This document shows, piece after piece, positions 46,222-57,424 of a stretch of 64,000 nt of DNA; position 1 is the stretch's first letter, and every line of letters starts with the position of its first letter. Position numbers and translations under genes: made by a program. The notes under the pieces are model-generated. The model worked only from the letters and a program-made list of their open reading frames with translations, was not told the DNA's origin and did no database searches. Origin of the DNA: Aquilaria yunnanensis (lineage: Eukaryota; Streptophyta; Magnoliopsida; Malvales; Thymelaeaceae); assembly GCA_039654915.1 (NCBI GenBank), contig CM077599.1:78956001-79020000 (forward strand), in the 5' to 3' direction.

Positions 46222-47350
46222 TAAAAAAATTCATATATGATCTCATCACTATAACAGTTGTCCTAATATGACAATTTATTTCAATTGGTGCTATCTAAAA
46301 GCCTCGTAACTCATAAATTATATCTTATATAAGTTCATTCCATTAGTTTTTTCATTATTTTGGATGAAAATTACTTATGAGGTACTTTTTACTCCCATAT
46401 TGGATCTTAGACTGCCATGTGAATGACTATATCGAAGGAAAAGAAGCTTTAAGTTCAAATTTGAGACAAACAAATAATTAAATCATTCTTCACCAAATCT
46501 TCTCCTTCTCCTCCGATTCGGCCCAGCTATGCTCTCCTCCCTCTCCTCCTCCCTCTGGTCTGATGCCCTTTGTTGCGTCTGGAAAACGCCAAGAACAACG
46601 GAAGCAGACAGGAGATTGGTAGAAACAGCATGATTCATAGGGTCCGAAACTGAGCAATTCGGAGGAAGATGAATCTCAATGATGGCGACAAGCCCGCTCG
46701 TATTGTTGATGGAATCGAGTCCAATACCTTGATCCACCGTGCCGAGTCTTCCATGTCCATGCCACATTTTTTTGTCCCGATGTTTAATGGCAACCGATTG
46801 TTGTTGTTGTTACTGCTGGTGCCCTTGGAGGCAGCGCAGCTGCAGCCGCCGCCGCCGCCGCCAAGAGAGGAAGACAGTGTCGATTAGCAAGTTGGAGGAT
46901 TCGGGCTTCTTGTTGCGCCGAGGACAATGGTGGGCTGGGGCGCCGCTACCCAGAGAGGAAAACAATGGTGCAGAAGGCATCTAGCCGAAGAGCAGAGGAG
47001 AGGGAGGAGTGCAGCAGACAGGCCAGCTGGGGCCAATCGGAGGAGAGGGAGAAGATTTTGGTAAAAAAATGAAAAATTACATTTTGAGTCTTTAATTATT
47101 TGTCTATGTTAAATTTTAACTTAAAGTTTCTTTTCCTTCACTATAGTCATCCACGTGGCAATTTGGAACTCACCATGAGAGTAGAAAGTGTTAAATAAGC
47201 AATTTTCATTCAAAATAAAGGAAAAACTAACAAAATGGACTTATATAGGACATGATATATGAGTTAGCAGATTTTAAAATGACACCAACAGAGATAAGGG
47301 ACCACACTAGGATGACTGTTATAGTAAAGAAACCATATATGGATTTTATC
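46222..47350. mobile_element. element Z, copy 3 (most complete)
   Basis: Arms of roughly 250-300 bases pair along their length. The outermost shared word is CATATATG. Further in come CACTATAACAGTTGTCC against TTACTATAACAGTCATCC, then TATATAAGTTCATT, then CCAAATCTTCTCC. The centre (46,560-47,030) is GC-rich with a CCGCCGCCGCCGCC run. No transposase. A TSD around TTCTATT is suspected by comparison with the empty site near 16,945 but is not certain. Probable non-autonomous Mutator-like element with captured DNA. Confidence 0.6.
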
Positions 47351-48479
47351 CATATTCTATTTGAGTCCTAAAACTTTACGAGTTTCTATTTAAGTCCTAA
47401 AACTTTCAACACGTGTAAATATTTAATCCTAAACTATTAGCCACATGTTTTGGGGTTAACTTTAGGACTAACTATTTATATATTTTGTAAGTTTTAGGAC
47501 TAAAAAAAAATCACAAAATTTTGGTACTTAAATAGAAATTCACAAAGTTTTAGAATTAAATAGAAAAGTCATGAAAAATTTAGGACTAAAGTGATCTTTC
47601 TCCTAGCTTCTGTTCTGTTGGTGCTTCAAAACCTTATGAGAAAATATCAATTTGTCTTTCACTATTCTTTCTTCCAAATGCTTTTCCAAATTAATCCTTT
47701 ATTTTTGTACAGTGAGAAGAACAAATATATTCTTTTTCAAAATTTTCAAAGAATTTACAATATGTTTTTTTCAATTTATATATTGAATGATGAAAAATTA
47801 TACTTTATCATGGATTTATTTGTTGTCATTGTATAATTAACGTAGAGCTGGCTTCGCCTGGAGTATAGCTAGCATATAAAGTTGGTTTTTATTCAATAGA
47901 TCCCATTAATATTATTTTTCAATTTAGGGAAACTATTATCTTATTTATGCTTTTAGAAAATTTTCAAACTTATTAATAAGCATATCATTTTTATACAAGT
48001 TTAGTGGAGATTACTTTTTAATGACTAAAAATATATATTTTGAGATGTCTTTGTTCTTCGAAACTTTTAATCGTCCTTTTACATCTTCCAAAAGTATTTT
48101 TAATTTTTGTTTTTGTAAAAAAAAAACATATATTTTTATTTAAAAAATGTAAAAAAACTATTCAAACAAAAATTAAAAAATTATGAGAACTTCTAAAAAA
48201 ATATTTTTCAAGTTAAAGGGGGAAAGATTACTTTCAATCATAAATCCGTTGCAACTTGCCTATTTAAGTCATAAAGCTTTGTGAATTTCTATTTGAATTT
48301 TAATACTTGTGAAACATGTAAATAGTTGGTCATAGAGATATAGTTTACCCTAGAACAGGTGACTAATAGTTTAGAACTAGCTGTTTACACGTTTTGAAAG
48401 TTTTAAGAATCTAATAGTAATTCATAAAATTTTAGGACTTAAATAAAATATTTACCAAAGTCCACTTAAGTGAAGGGGC
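47351..48479. repeat. inter-unit flank of the F-box array, copy 4
   Basis: Collinear with 28,546-29,654 and 32,723-33,784; AT-rich. No gene seen; an 81-codon open stretch at 47,591 is not conserved as a frame in the other copies. Confidence 0.65.
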
Positions 48480-48691
48480 CGACAAGTCTTTAAGCGTAAG
48501 TAATCGTGAGTCTTAACCTATTAATTCGCATATTCTTCATTCTCAAGCACCCAACTTCTTCAGGTAATTCAGATGTCCAAGTGCAACAGAACATGTACAT
48601 CAGACCTGTAAAAACAGAATGAGGAAAATACACCCGCAAGCAAACACAACAGAAACTACAAGCCATTGCAACTCAACTTGGTCTCAAAATC
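48480..48691 (-). other. 3'-UTR module of F-box copy F, distal part
   Basis: The first ~210 bases of the module, cut at 48,691 by the chromovirus and continued at 53,787-54,292. The last five bases, AAATC, are the retroelement TSD. The two pieces join collinearly with the copy E module. Confidence 0.65.
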
Positions 48692-49055
48692 TGATAAACT
48701 CAGGAGGATGGCACGTGCGCGAATAAGCCATCCAAGATACCAAGATTACATGTGAGCATGTTAGCAGTGGAAGATTTGCTCCTGATTTGCAACTACTTAA
48801 GAATCGGTCAACAAAACTTAGTATTTGAGTTTGTTTGAGTCATCAGCCAATCCACTAACTGTTGTTAGCTAGTTACTTAGAATTCAAGTCATCTTATAAT
48901 TCCTTTTGTTTAGGAAGTTTGTTGAGTCTATTGGTGTGTTTAAGCTTCACAAGTTTTAATGCAATAATCAGATTTTTCATCCAATTTGCTCCTCGATTTT
49001 ATTCTCACCAAAAGAAGAATACTTCCTGCAACAAAGTTCTGATTGGGACATATCA
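48692..49055 (+). repeat. 5' LTR of the chromovirus
   Basis: Begins TGATAAACTCAGG and ends GGGACATATCA. Paired with 53,423-53,786, most differences being C/T or G/A. Confidence 0.92.
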
Positions 49056-49070
49056 ATTGGTATCAGAGCT

Positions 49071-52000
49071 ATGGCCACGAACAAGGAAAGAATTGAGAGT
49101 CTTGAGGCAGGGCTCGGAGAGCTACAGAATGGGATTAGCCAAATGGAGTTAGGACTGGTCGACAAGCTACGACACATGGAGGAAGCCATCAGCAAACTTT
49201 CTGAGGTTATGCTGGCCAACAAGGAAGGCTCCGGGAGCAAATCCCACAACCACGGTAGAAATGCACGGAACCATCGTGAAGAGTCTAGAAACGAAACGAC
49301 TGGTAGAAACCGACTATTCACATCCAAATTGGCCAAACTTGAGTTTCCCAGGTACATTGGAGACGATCCCACTGAATGGTTCATTCGCGTTAACTAGTTT
49401 TTTGAATACCAGGAGACTCATGAATCCGAGAAGGTGCCTTTAGCATCCTTCCACTTAGAAGGCGAAGCAAATTAATGGTGGCAGTGGATGCGGAAGACCT
49501 ATGAGGAAAAAGGCCAGACAGTTACGTGGGACGACTTCCAGACGGAGCTATGGTCTCGTTTTGGACCAATAGCTTGCGAGGACTTCGATGAAGCCTTATC
49601 CAAATTCGGCAAACTGGCACACTACGTGACTACTAGAAGGAATTTGAGAGGCTTGGAAACAAAGTGCATGGATGGACCCAGAAAGCCTTAGTAGGAACTT
49701 TCATGGGTGGTTTGAAGCCAGAAATTGCTGATGGCATCCGCATGTTCAAGCCTAAGAGCCTAAAGGAAGCCATTGATTTGGCTCAAATGAAGAACGAGTA
49801 GCTCATATGCCAGAGAAAAGCCTACCGCCCGCCCATGGCCGAAGCTTCCCCAACCAAACAAAAGCCTGCCACGCCATTCAAATGACTCACATAGGAGGAA
49901 ATGCAGAAATGACAAGCATAAGGTTTATGCTTTAATTGTGATGAAAAATTCACAGTCGGACACAAATGTAGAGGATCCCAACTTCTGATCTTAGAAGGGG
50001 TCGACGTCAAGGGCTAGGATGAGATCGAGGAGGCAGAGGAACAATAAGATGGACCAGAAATTACACTCTATGCATTGACTGGATGGACAACTGCCCAAAC
50101 CATGCGAGTGGTAGCCAAGATTGGAACTCAAGAACTGGTGGCACTCATCGATAACGGCTCCACACACAATTTCATCAATGAAAAGGTGGCTGAATCACTC
50201 TAATTACCCTTGATGCCAACTGAACCTTTCAAAGTTAAGGTGGCGAATGACGTCCCCTTAAGTTGCCATGGACGGCATGACGGCATTGCTGTATACCTTC
50301 AAGGTATTTCTTTTTCCTTAACATTATGCTCTTTACCACTGACTGGACTGGATATGGTTTTGGGTATACAGTGGCTCCAACAGCTGGGTACTGTAATGTG
50401 TGATTGGAAAAGGATGACAATGGAATTTACGTGGGGCGATCGATACCACCAATTGCATGACATTCCCAGCAATCCTATCCAACCGGCCACTTATGAAGAA
50501 GCAACAAACGAAGTATGTCAAAGGGGCACGATTTATGTTCTCTGTGTACAAGAGGCTCCAAGCGAAGAACACCAGAGCACCGTCCCAGACGTGCAGCTCC
50601 TGTTAAAAGAATTTCAGGATGTTCATGCCGAACCTAAGCAGTTGCCTCCTAATTGAGACGTGGAACATCAAATACACTTGAAGGAAGGCGTAGAGCCAAT
50701 CAATGCCCGACCTTATAGGTATGCTCATTTCCAAAAGGCAGAAATAGAAAGACAGTTTCAAGACATGTTGCACAAAGGGCTGATCCGTTCCAGCACAAGT
50801 CCCTTTTCATCTTCAGTACTGCTCGTTAAAAAGAAGGATGGGACATGGCGTTTTTGTACTGATTATAGAGCCCTCAACGTTGTCACCATTAAAGATCGAT
50901 TTCCTATCCCAACTGTGGAAGACATGCTGGATGAACTACATGGGGCCTCCTATTTCACCAAACTCGACCTCCGATCTGGCTATCATCAGGTACGAGTTCA
51001 TTCAGCCAATATTCATAAGACGGCTTTTCGAACACACAATGGCCATTATGAATACTTGGTTATGCCCTTTTGGTTGTGCAATGCCCCTTCAACATTTCAA
51101 GCCCTCATGAATTCTATATTTCGGCCTTATTTATAAAAGTTTGTGCTCGTATTCTTTGATGACATTTTAATCTATAGTCCCAGTTGGTCTATGCATCTTA
51201 CACACGTACGGAAGGTCCTGGAAATACTAAGGCAACACTAATTTTTTATCAAACTCAGCAAATGTGCCTTTGGCTGACAAGAGCTGAAGTACTTAGGGCA
51301 TATTGTGACGCCACGCGGAGTGAAGGTTGATCAGGAAAAGATTACGGCAATGGTGAGATGGCCTCGACCTTCTAATATATCTGACCTCCATGGTTTTTTA
51401 GGTTTGACAGGTTATTACAGAAAATTTGTGAAGAACTATGGCATCATAACTCGATCACTCAGCAACCTCTTAAAGAAAGGGCAATTTCATTGGACAGATG
51501 AAGCAAAGGAAGCTTTTAAAGCTTTGAAACAAGCCATGATGTCAACGCCTACACTAGTTATGCCAAATTTCGATGAGTCATTTATTATAGAAACTGATGC
51601 ATCCGGAGATGGCATTAGGGCCTTGTTGACACAACAATGGAGGCCGATCGCTTTTATGAGCCGAGCTTTAGGAGCCTCCAAGAGAGTCTGGTCGACTTAT
51701 GCCAAGGAAATGTTCGCCATTGTTCAAGCCATATAGACATGGCGTCCGTATTTGTTGGGGAGGAAGTTTTACATCCAAACTGACCACCGGAGCTTGAAAC
51801 ACCTAACGGAGCAGCAAATCAATACACCAGAGCAGCAGAAATGGGTTTCAAAATTACTCGGGTATGACTATGAAATCACTTACAAACCCGGTAAAGAAAA
51901 TGCAGCTGCAGATGCCTTATCGAGAGTTACGGGCAGCCCTAGCCTTAATACTCTATTTGTTCCTTAAACGTCATTATGGGATGAAATCAAGAAAGAAGCT

Positions 52001-53420
52001 GTTACACATCCGTATATGAAGAAAGTTGGTGAGCTAGTGACAGCCAATCCGGGTACTCCTTATCAATGGCAGAATGGATTAGTATGTTATAAAAATTGAA
52101 TTGTTGTCCCTTCTAACTCACATCTTGGCACTCAGTTGTTATAGGAATTTCATGATTCTCGGTATGAAGGACACTCTGATGTGTTAAGAACATACAAAAG
52201 GGTGGCACAACAATTTTATTGGCCATCGATGCGAAAAGACAATCCAACAGTATGTTGCTTCTTGCATTATTTGCTAGAAAAATAAGGTGGAGACATTAAC
52301 ACCAGCCAGGCTACTCCAACCATTATCAATTCCATGTCAAGTCTAGGAGGAAATCACCATGGATTTCATTGAGGGCTTACCTCCGTCTAGTGGCAAGAGC
52401 ACAATCTTTGTGGTGGTTGACCGCCTTAGTAAATCAGCCAATTTCCTTGCCTTATCCCATTTATAAACGGCCAAAATGGTGGTAGAAAAATTTATAGAAG
52501 GAATTGTGAAGCTTCATGGCATGCCCAAGTCGATTGTAAGTGACCGAGATCCTATCTTCATTAGTCATTTTTGGCAAGAATTTTTCAAAATGTCAGGAAC
52601 TAAGCTACACATAAGCTCGGCATATCACCCCCAATCCAATGGCCAATTGGAGGTGGTCAACAGGTGCCTAGAGTAGTATCTACGTTGTTTTGTGTCACAA
52701 CAACCTCGCAAATGGTGCTCTTACCTTCCCTGGGCTAAATTCTGGTACAACACTACATATTATGGCTTTATTAGGATGACACCCTTCCAAGCACTCTATG
52801 GATGACTACCACCCACTATACCTAAGTATCAAGTTGGTGTAACTTTAGTCGAAGAAGTCGACCAAGCTTTAATCTCACAAGATCACATTTTGCGGCAACT
52901 CAAATCTAATCTACACGCGGCGGCCAACCGTATGAAACAAATGGCTAATACCAAACGATGGGATTGATGTTGAATTTCAAGTGGGTGACTTCGTCTTTAT
53001 CAAATTACACCCTTACCGCCAACACACGGTGTATAGGAGGGCATATCAAAAACTTACTTGCCGCTTTTATAGACCCTATCAAATTGAAGAAAAGATTGGT
53101 AAGGTGGCGTATAAACTTAGGCTGCCGAAAGGGGCTCGCATACATCCTGTCTTTCATGTGTCAATGTTAAAAAAAAAAGTAGGAAAAACCAGTCCTACTA
53201 GTACAAAATTGCCGCCAATTATTGATGGAGATATAATGGTGGAACCCGAGGCGATACTGGGCACCAGATGGGTTAAGAAAGGCTCAAGGTTTGTTGACGA
53301 AAGTCTGGTGCAAAGGAAGAACTTGCCCAAAGAAAATGCAACGTGGGAAGATACACAAGAGCTTTGCAGGCGATTTGTCAGTTTGAACCTTGAGGACAAG
53401 GTTCGGCCAAAAAGGGAGGC
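49071..53420 (+). pseudogene. chromovirus gag-pol, many in-frame stops
   Basis: The reading frame is interrupted by stops (for example ending 49,397, 49,691, 50,656, 51,136, 51,736, 51,967 and 52,676). Gag spans ~49,071-49,990 and ends with a zinc knuckle near 49,927. The protease has the LIDNGSTHNF motif (~50,145). Reverse transcriptase (~50,660-51,200) shows [10 protein letters not shown] and an FFDD catalytic box. RNase H begins near 51,590 (ETDASG). The integrase core near 52,355-52,680 has the spaced Asp, Asp, Glu residues. The chromodomain (~53,240-53,390) ends with W-E-D-T. It cannot produce an active polyprotein; described here as found. Confidence 0.9.
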
Positions 53421-53422
53421 AA

Positions 53423-53786
53423 TGATAGACTCAGGAGGACGGCACGTGAGTGAAGAAGCCATCCAAGATACCAGGATTACGTGTGAGCATGTTAGTAGTG
53501 GAAGATTTGCTCCTGATTTGCAGCTACTTAAGAATCGGTCAACAAAACTTAGTATTTGAGTTTGTTTGAGTCATCGGCCAGTCCATTAGCCGTTGTTAGC
53601 TAGTTACTTAGAATTCAAGTCATCTTATAATTCCTTTTGTTTAGGAAGTTTGTTGAGTCTATTGGTGTATTTAAACTTCACAAGTTTTAATGCAATAATC
53701 AGATTTTTCATCCAATTTGCTCCTCAATTTTATTCTCACCAAAAGAAGAATACTTCCTACAACAAAGTTCTGATTGGGACCTATCA
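53423..53786 (+). repeat. 3' LTR of the chromovirus
   Basis: Begins TGATAGACTCAGG and ends GGGACCTATCA, followed by the AAATC TSD. Same length as the 5' LTR. Confidence 0.92.
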
Positions 53787-54292
53787 AAATCAAATTGAAC
53801 AAATTTTCCACAATAGTGTAGCAGTAAAAACACCAAAAGTTTTTTGAATCTTATACATATAACATTAGAAGCATCTTATTCAAGAACCACAACTCTTTTT
53901 TCAGATCTCGACTTACAATCCCTCGATCACAGCATTGTTCTGCCAAGCGTAGAAGGTTAGCTAGCAGGCTGCAAAGAAACAAAGAAACAGTGTTAGGCCT
54001 AGGCTTCAACAAAACCAATTGAACAATTCTTCCATTAAAGTGTACTAATTCCAGTTAACAATCCAGAGTAAGTGCCTACTGATGGCTAGTTTTAAAAAAA
54101 GGTAATTAGGGACATTATTAGGTGTCAACCTAAATAAATCAACACAATTTCTTTCAAAACAAACTTATTTAACTCAATCATCAATGGGATCTGAAGGATG
54201 GAGGCATCACTATTTTTGACACCCACAAAGCTAAAGTATTCTTTTACTTCGCCACACTTAGAACAAGACATACCCTCTCTAAGGCCAAAACG
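53787..54292 (-). other. 3'-UTR module of F-box copy F, proximal part
   Basis: Continues the module cut at 48,691. Acceptor-like TTCTTTGCAG (reverse) is near 53,970, but the donor position reads GAGAGG|GTATGT (near 54,275), altered from the GAGCAG of copies A-D. Confidence 0.6.
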
Positions 54293-55801
54293 TCAAACAG
54301 GGGCAAAAGACTCTGCGTAAAAATGAGCATTGCGAGTTTTGCGACGAAAACAGTAGCTTACCAAAGTTGTTTGCACAGGAAGTAAATTTGGAGCCTTGGC
54401 ATTATAAGTGTAAACTAGGGGTGAACACATGAACAAACAGCTCGAGTTCGACTCGATTTAAAGTTCGTTCATAACTCGTTCAAATAATTATCAAGCCAAG
54501 CCAAAAAAAAATTTAAAGCTCGATATATAATTCAAACAAAGCTCAAATTGCTTACTACTCGACTCGACCCAATCTAATTTTAGATTTTTTCCTTAATTTA
54601 AATGAACAGATCAAGTTCGACTCGAGCTCGTTCAGATAAAAGTTTGTTCAAAGCTTGTTCATGTTGTTTTCAATCCAAACATAAAAAAAATATCAAGCTA
54701 GATAATTAATTCAAGCCGAATATGATCAGCCTACCACTCGGCTCGACTTGGCTAGTTTTCAGCCCTAGTGTAAACTTTCCGACCATATGGTACTACAAAG
54801 AACAATTCAACTTCTTCCCCTACAAAAATGAATAAGATATAATCATAATCACGACCTCTAACAATGCGAAACAAATGATCGTGCCTAATAGAGTACTTCA
54901 TTGAGAGGCCTGATAAGTCATGTTCCATCTCATAGACAATCCACTTAACAGGATTGCAATCCGAATCAACTTTCAACATATACATATGCCCTTGACATGC
55001 TCCAAAATATTCTATAGTATCCTTGCCCTTTAAAGGAATGGTTGCAGCTTTTCTCAAACAATCCTGGCTAAGATCAAAAGAATAGAGAGCTTCATTGTTA
55101 TGTCCAAGCCAGTTAACTGCACCATTCCAATATATGGCATGTCTACTGAGACTATAAGGTATACATCTATCATTTGGAATCATAGCAGAATGCCTCCACA
55201 ACCCAATTTGGGATTCATAAATGTCAATTCGATGTAATCGATGGTACATAAACCTTCCCTCGATGTAATTGTTGCAAACAATTTTATATTTTTCTGGTGT
55301 GGAAGGATCAAAAGCCAGAATAAAGGAGCTACACAAGTAAAATATGTTTGGTACCCTAGCCATTTGTTTTGTGGCTGGATTGCAAACATAAAGCTTGCAT
55401 TCTTGATCATCCAAGAAATCTCCATCTTTAAATGAATAGAGCAAGAATCCATTACAGGAGTCCAAAATTTTATATCCTTTAGGGAATTGGCAAGGAGCCT
55501 TAGAACAACTCCTCATGTGATAATCCTTATCAAATCTAAAATGTTTCAAATCTACAATATCATCGCGCATGAAGGGAGTTAAAAAGGGACCAGCAAGGTT
55601 AGGGTCGGGGTCATGATGAGTATGTTCGAGATGAAACTGGGATTGAGAGATAAGATCATACCATTGATGGGAAACCTTCCTAAAATTAAGGGGAGATTTT
55701 ACCTGAAGACGAATCATAATCTCCCACAGCAAATCAGTGGACGACGCTACTTCTTCAGCCGCTGCATTGCTATGGCGACCTTGCTTGCGATTATTTGCCA
55801 T
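54293..55801 (-). pseudogene. F-box/FBA copy F, C-terminus broken by a hAT element
   Basis: Start ATG at 55,801 (MANNRKQGRHSN). The frame is open for 349 codons to 54,752. The last residues (TRAEN) and the stop come from the hAT insertion at 54,416-54,767. Beyond it (54,293-54,415) the original C-terminal coding sequence remains and is in phase with the first part, since the insertion plus TSD is 360 bases. The F-box has unusual changes: LLWEIMIRLQVKSPLNF, with Pro of the usual RLPVKS replaced by Gln and Leu by Pro, which may weaken SKP1 binding. The FBA domain is otherwise complete. A protein lacking ~38 C-terminal residues could still be made, so loss of function is likely but not proven. 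Confidence 0.82.
54416..54767. mobile_element. non-autonomous hAT element 3 within F-box copy F
   Basis: 352 bases flanked by GTGTAAAC (54,408-54,415 and 54,768-54,775). The ends TAGGGGTGAACAC and, in reverse, TAGGGCTGAAAAC are typical of hAT. GCTCGA and GACTCGA words recur subterminally, as in hAT element 2. Copy E (34,615-34,630) gives the uninterrupted site. Confidence 0.9.
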
Positions 55802-55849
55802 TTGGAAGTCCTAAGCAGCTCGAAGGGGAATCCCCAGAGATCACAGGCT

Positions 55850-56310
55850 GATTGAAAGTTGAAAATGCGTTTTAGCCTTTTATTAAAATATTGATGCAAA
55901 TTAAAAAAAAAACAAAAATCAAGAAAATTATGGAATTACTTGGTGCTTAAGAAAATCCATATTTAACCTAGATAAAATCTAGAGAAAAGATAATAATTAA
56001 ACAAAGAGACATTTTAAGAGAAATCTAGAAAAAGGTGAAAAGTCAAAGATGGGGCTAGAATGTAAAAGCTTCTATAAAGTTGTGGCTAAGAGTGGTTTAG
56101 CCCAAAAAAAGGCAATTTTTTAGAAATCCCAATAGAGGGTCTGGCTGATAACAATGCCATGTACAAAGCTTAAACCTTGTTTTCTTAAATTCTTAATTAC
56201 TGGGCTACCTTGGAACCCATTTGGTATCAGAACCATGTTAGGTTGTTCTTTCCATCAAAGTTGAGTTATTAAGAATTTCTTGCTGATCCATTGACCTAGA
56301 CACTAAAAAA
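55850..56310 (+). other. leader-like region with tRNA-Met primer site
   Basis: Homology to the F-box A upstream DNA ends near 55,850. The region is A-rich and without genes. At 56,222-56,234 lies TGGTATCAGAACC, one base off the complement of initiator-Met tRNA used by caulimovirids and many retrotransposons. It lies ~90 bases before the movement-protein-like frame, as expected for a pararetroviral genome start. Confidence 0.55.
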
Positions 56311-57424
56311 CATGTTAGGAACTTCCACCCCACTCTTACTCCCTTTACCTCCTTCAGATCTACTTCCTCTTCTCACTTGGATTCTCTCTGTGAATTCAAG
56401 TACCTTTCTGATGATAAGAATATTCCTTTCATAGATCTTCCCCTCATTAACCCATATAAAGCTTTTACCAAGCCATCACGCTCTCTCACCAAGATGGTGA
56501 AGAGTATTGTTTCCCTCTCTCGGAAACATGTCAAAGAGTATGTTCAAGCTACCAAGTTTGATCAACATGTTCTTCCTACAACATCCAAAGAACATTACGT
56601 CACATTAGAGATCCCTTATCATTTTCCTCGACAGTGGATAGAAGAAGGATATACTCATCTCCACTTTGGAGCTGTTCGCCTTGCTCTCACCTACCATGGA
56701 AGAAAATGATTACCAGTCACTGCCCGTCTCGCACTTCTTGACTCCCGATGCAAGAAGTACAAGCATGCTTGCATCGGCATAGTTGAGACTACATTCAACA
56801 CTGGTACCATCCTCATCACGGTCTTCACCAATTTCTATATGGCTTTGCAAGACCCACATCTCCTATCAGCTTTGAAGATCCAGCTACAGATCACTGGTGC
56901 AGAACAGATCTCTACTAGCCTAGCATCTACACTCTACTACTAGATGGCATACAGAGTCCAGAATCATGCTCTTGACTTCTCTATGCCCAGTATGAACAAT
57001 AATGCGTTGTATCTTTCTGTAGATACAACCCATGTTCTGAACGAGACATATGTTCCACAACAAATCCCTCATGAGGAACTTTAATGGCTTATTCCTGCTT
57101 CATGGATATCGACATACGAATCGCTCCATCAGCAGACAGAGCTAGTGCAGTCAAAGAAGCTTTTATTCATTGACAGAGGAGAAGGCAAGACGGAAATCTC
57201 TTTTCAAAAAGAAGAACGGTCTAATGAAGCTGATGTGTTCTCTAACCCTGCTGTCCTATCCATGATCAGAGATACTTGGGAATCTCTCCAGGTTCCCATT
57301 GAGTCTTTTGACTCTCAAGGCAATCTGGTCTATTCATTTCAAAATGACAAAGGCCACAAATATTTTGATATTTGTGATTGCCCAGATTGCTACCAATCCT
57401 CATATGATGATGAAGAAACTACCA
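56311..57424 (+). pseudogene. pararetrovirus-like movement-protein ORF, broken and truncated
   Basis: One frame runs from at least 56,311 to 57,424 with three in-frame stops (TGA 56,707, TAG 56,941, TAA 57,082) and no frameshift. The part around 56,600-56,870 resembles the 30K-type movement proteins of Caulimoviridae, which open plasmodesmata for cell-to-cell spread: a conserved LHFGAVRLAL stretch, a LLDSRC motif, and an LQDPHL end. The start codon is unclear (no in-frame ATG seen near 56,377). The 3' end is cut at 57,425 by the LTR of the Athila-like element. Downstream coat and polymerase parts are not in the window. It could instead belong to an LTR element that carries a movement-protein domain. 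It is inactive as it stands. Confidence 0.6.

Larger units (their letters stand above)
48692..53786 (+). mobile_element. Ty3/gypsy chromovirus, degraded, complete ends
   Basis: LTRs 48,692-49,055 and 53,423-53,786 (364 bases each) start TG and end CA, flanked by AAATC (48,687-48,691, 53,787-53,791). A primer site TGGTATCAGAGC (49,058-49,069) matches initiator-Met tRNA, and a purine tract (AAAAAGGGAGGC, ~53,409) precedes the 3' LTR. Domain order gag, protease, reverse transcriptase, RNase H, integrase, chromodomain places it among plant chromoviruses. I counted about 19 mismatches and no gaps between the LTRs (~5%). It split the 3'-UTR of F-box copy F. Confidence 0.92.

Noticed and set aside
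49058..49069. TGGTATCAGAGC read as part of a tRNA gene
   Set aside because: Only 12 bases match tRNA and it sits just inside the 5' LTR, so it is the primer-binding site.
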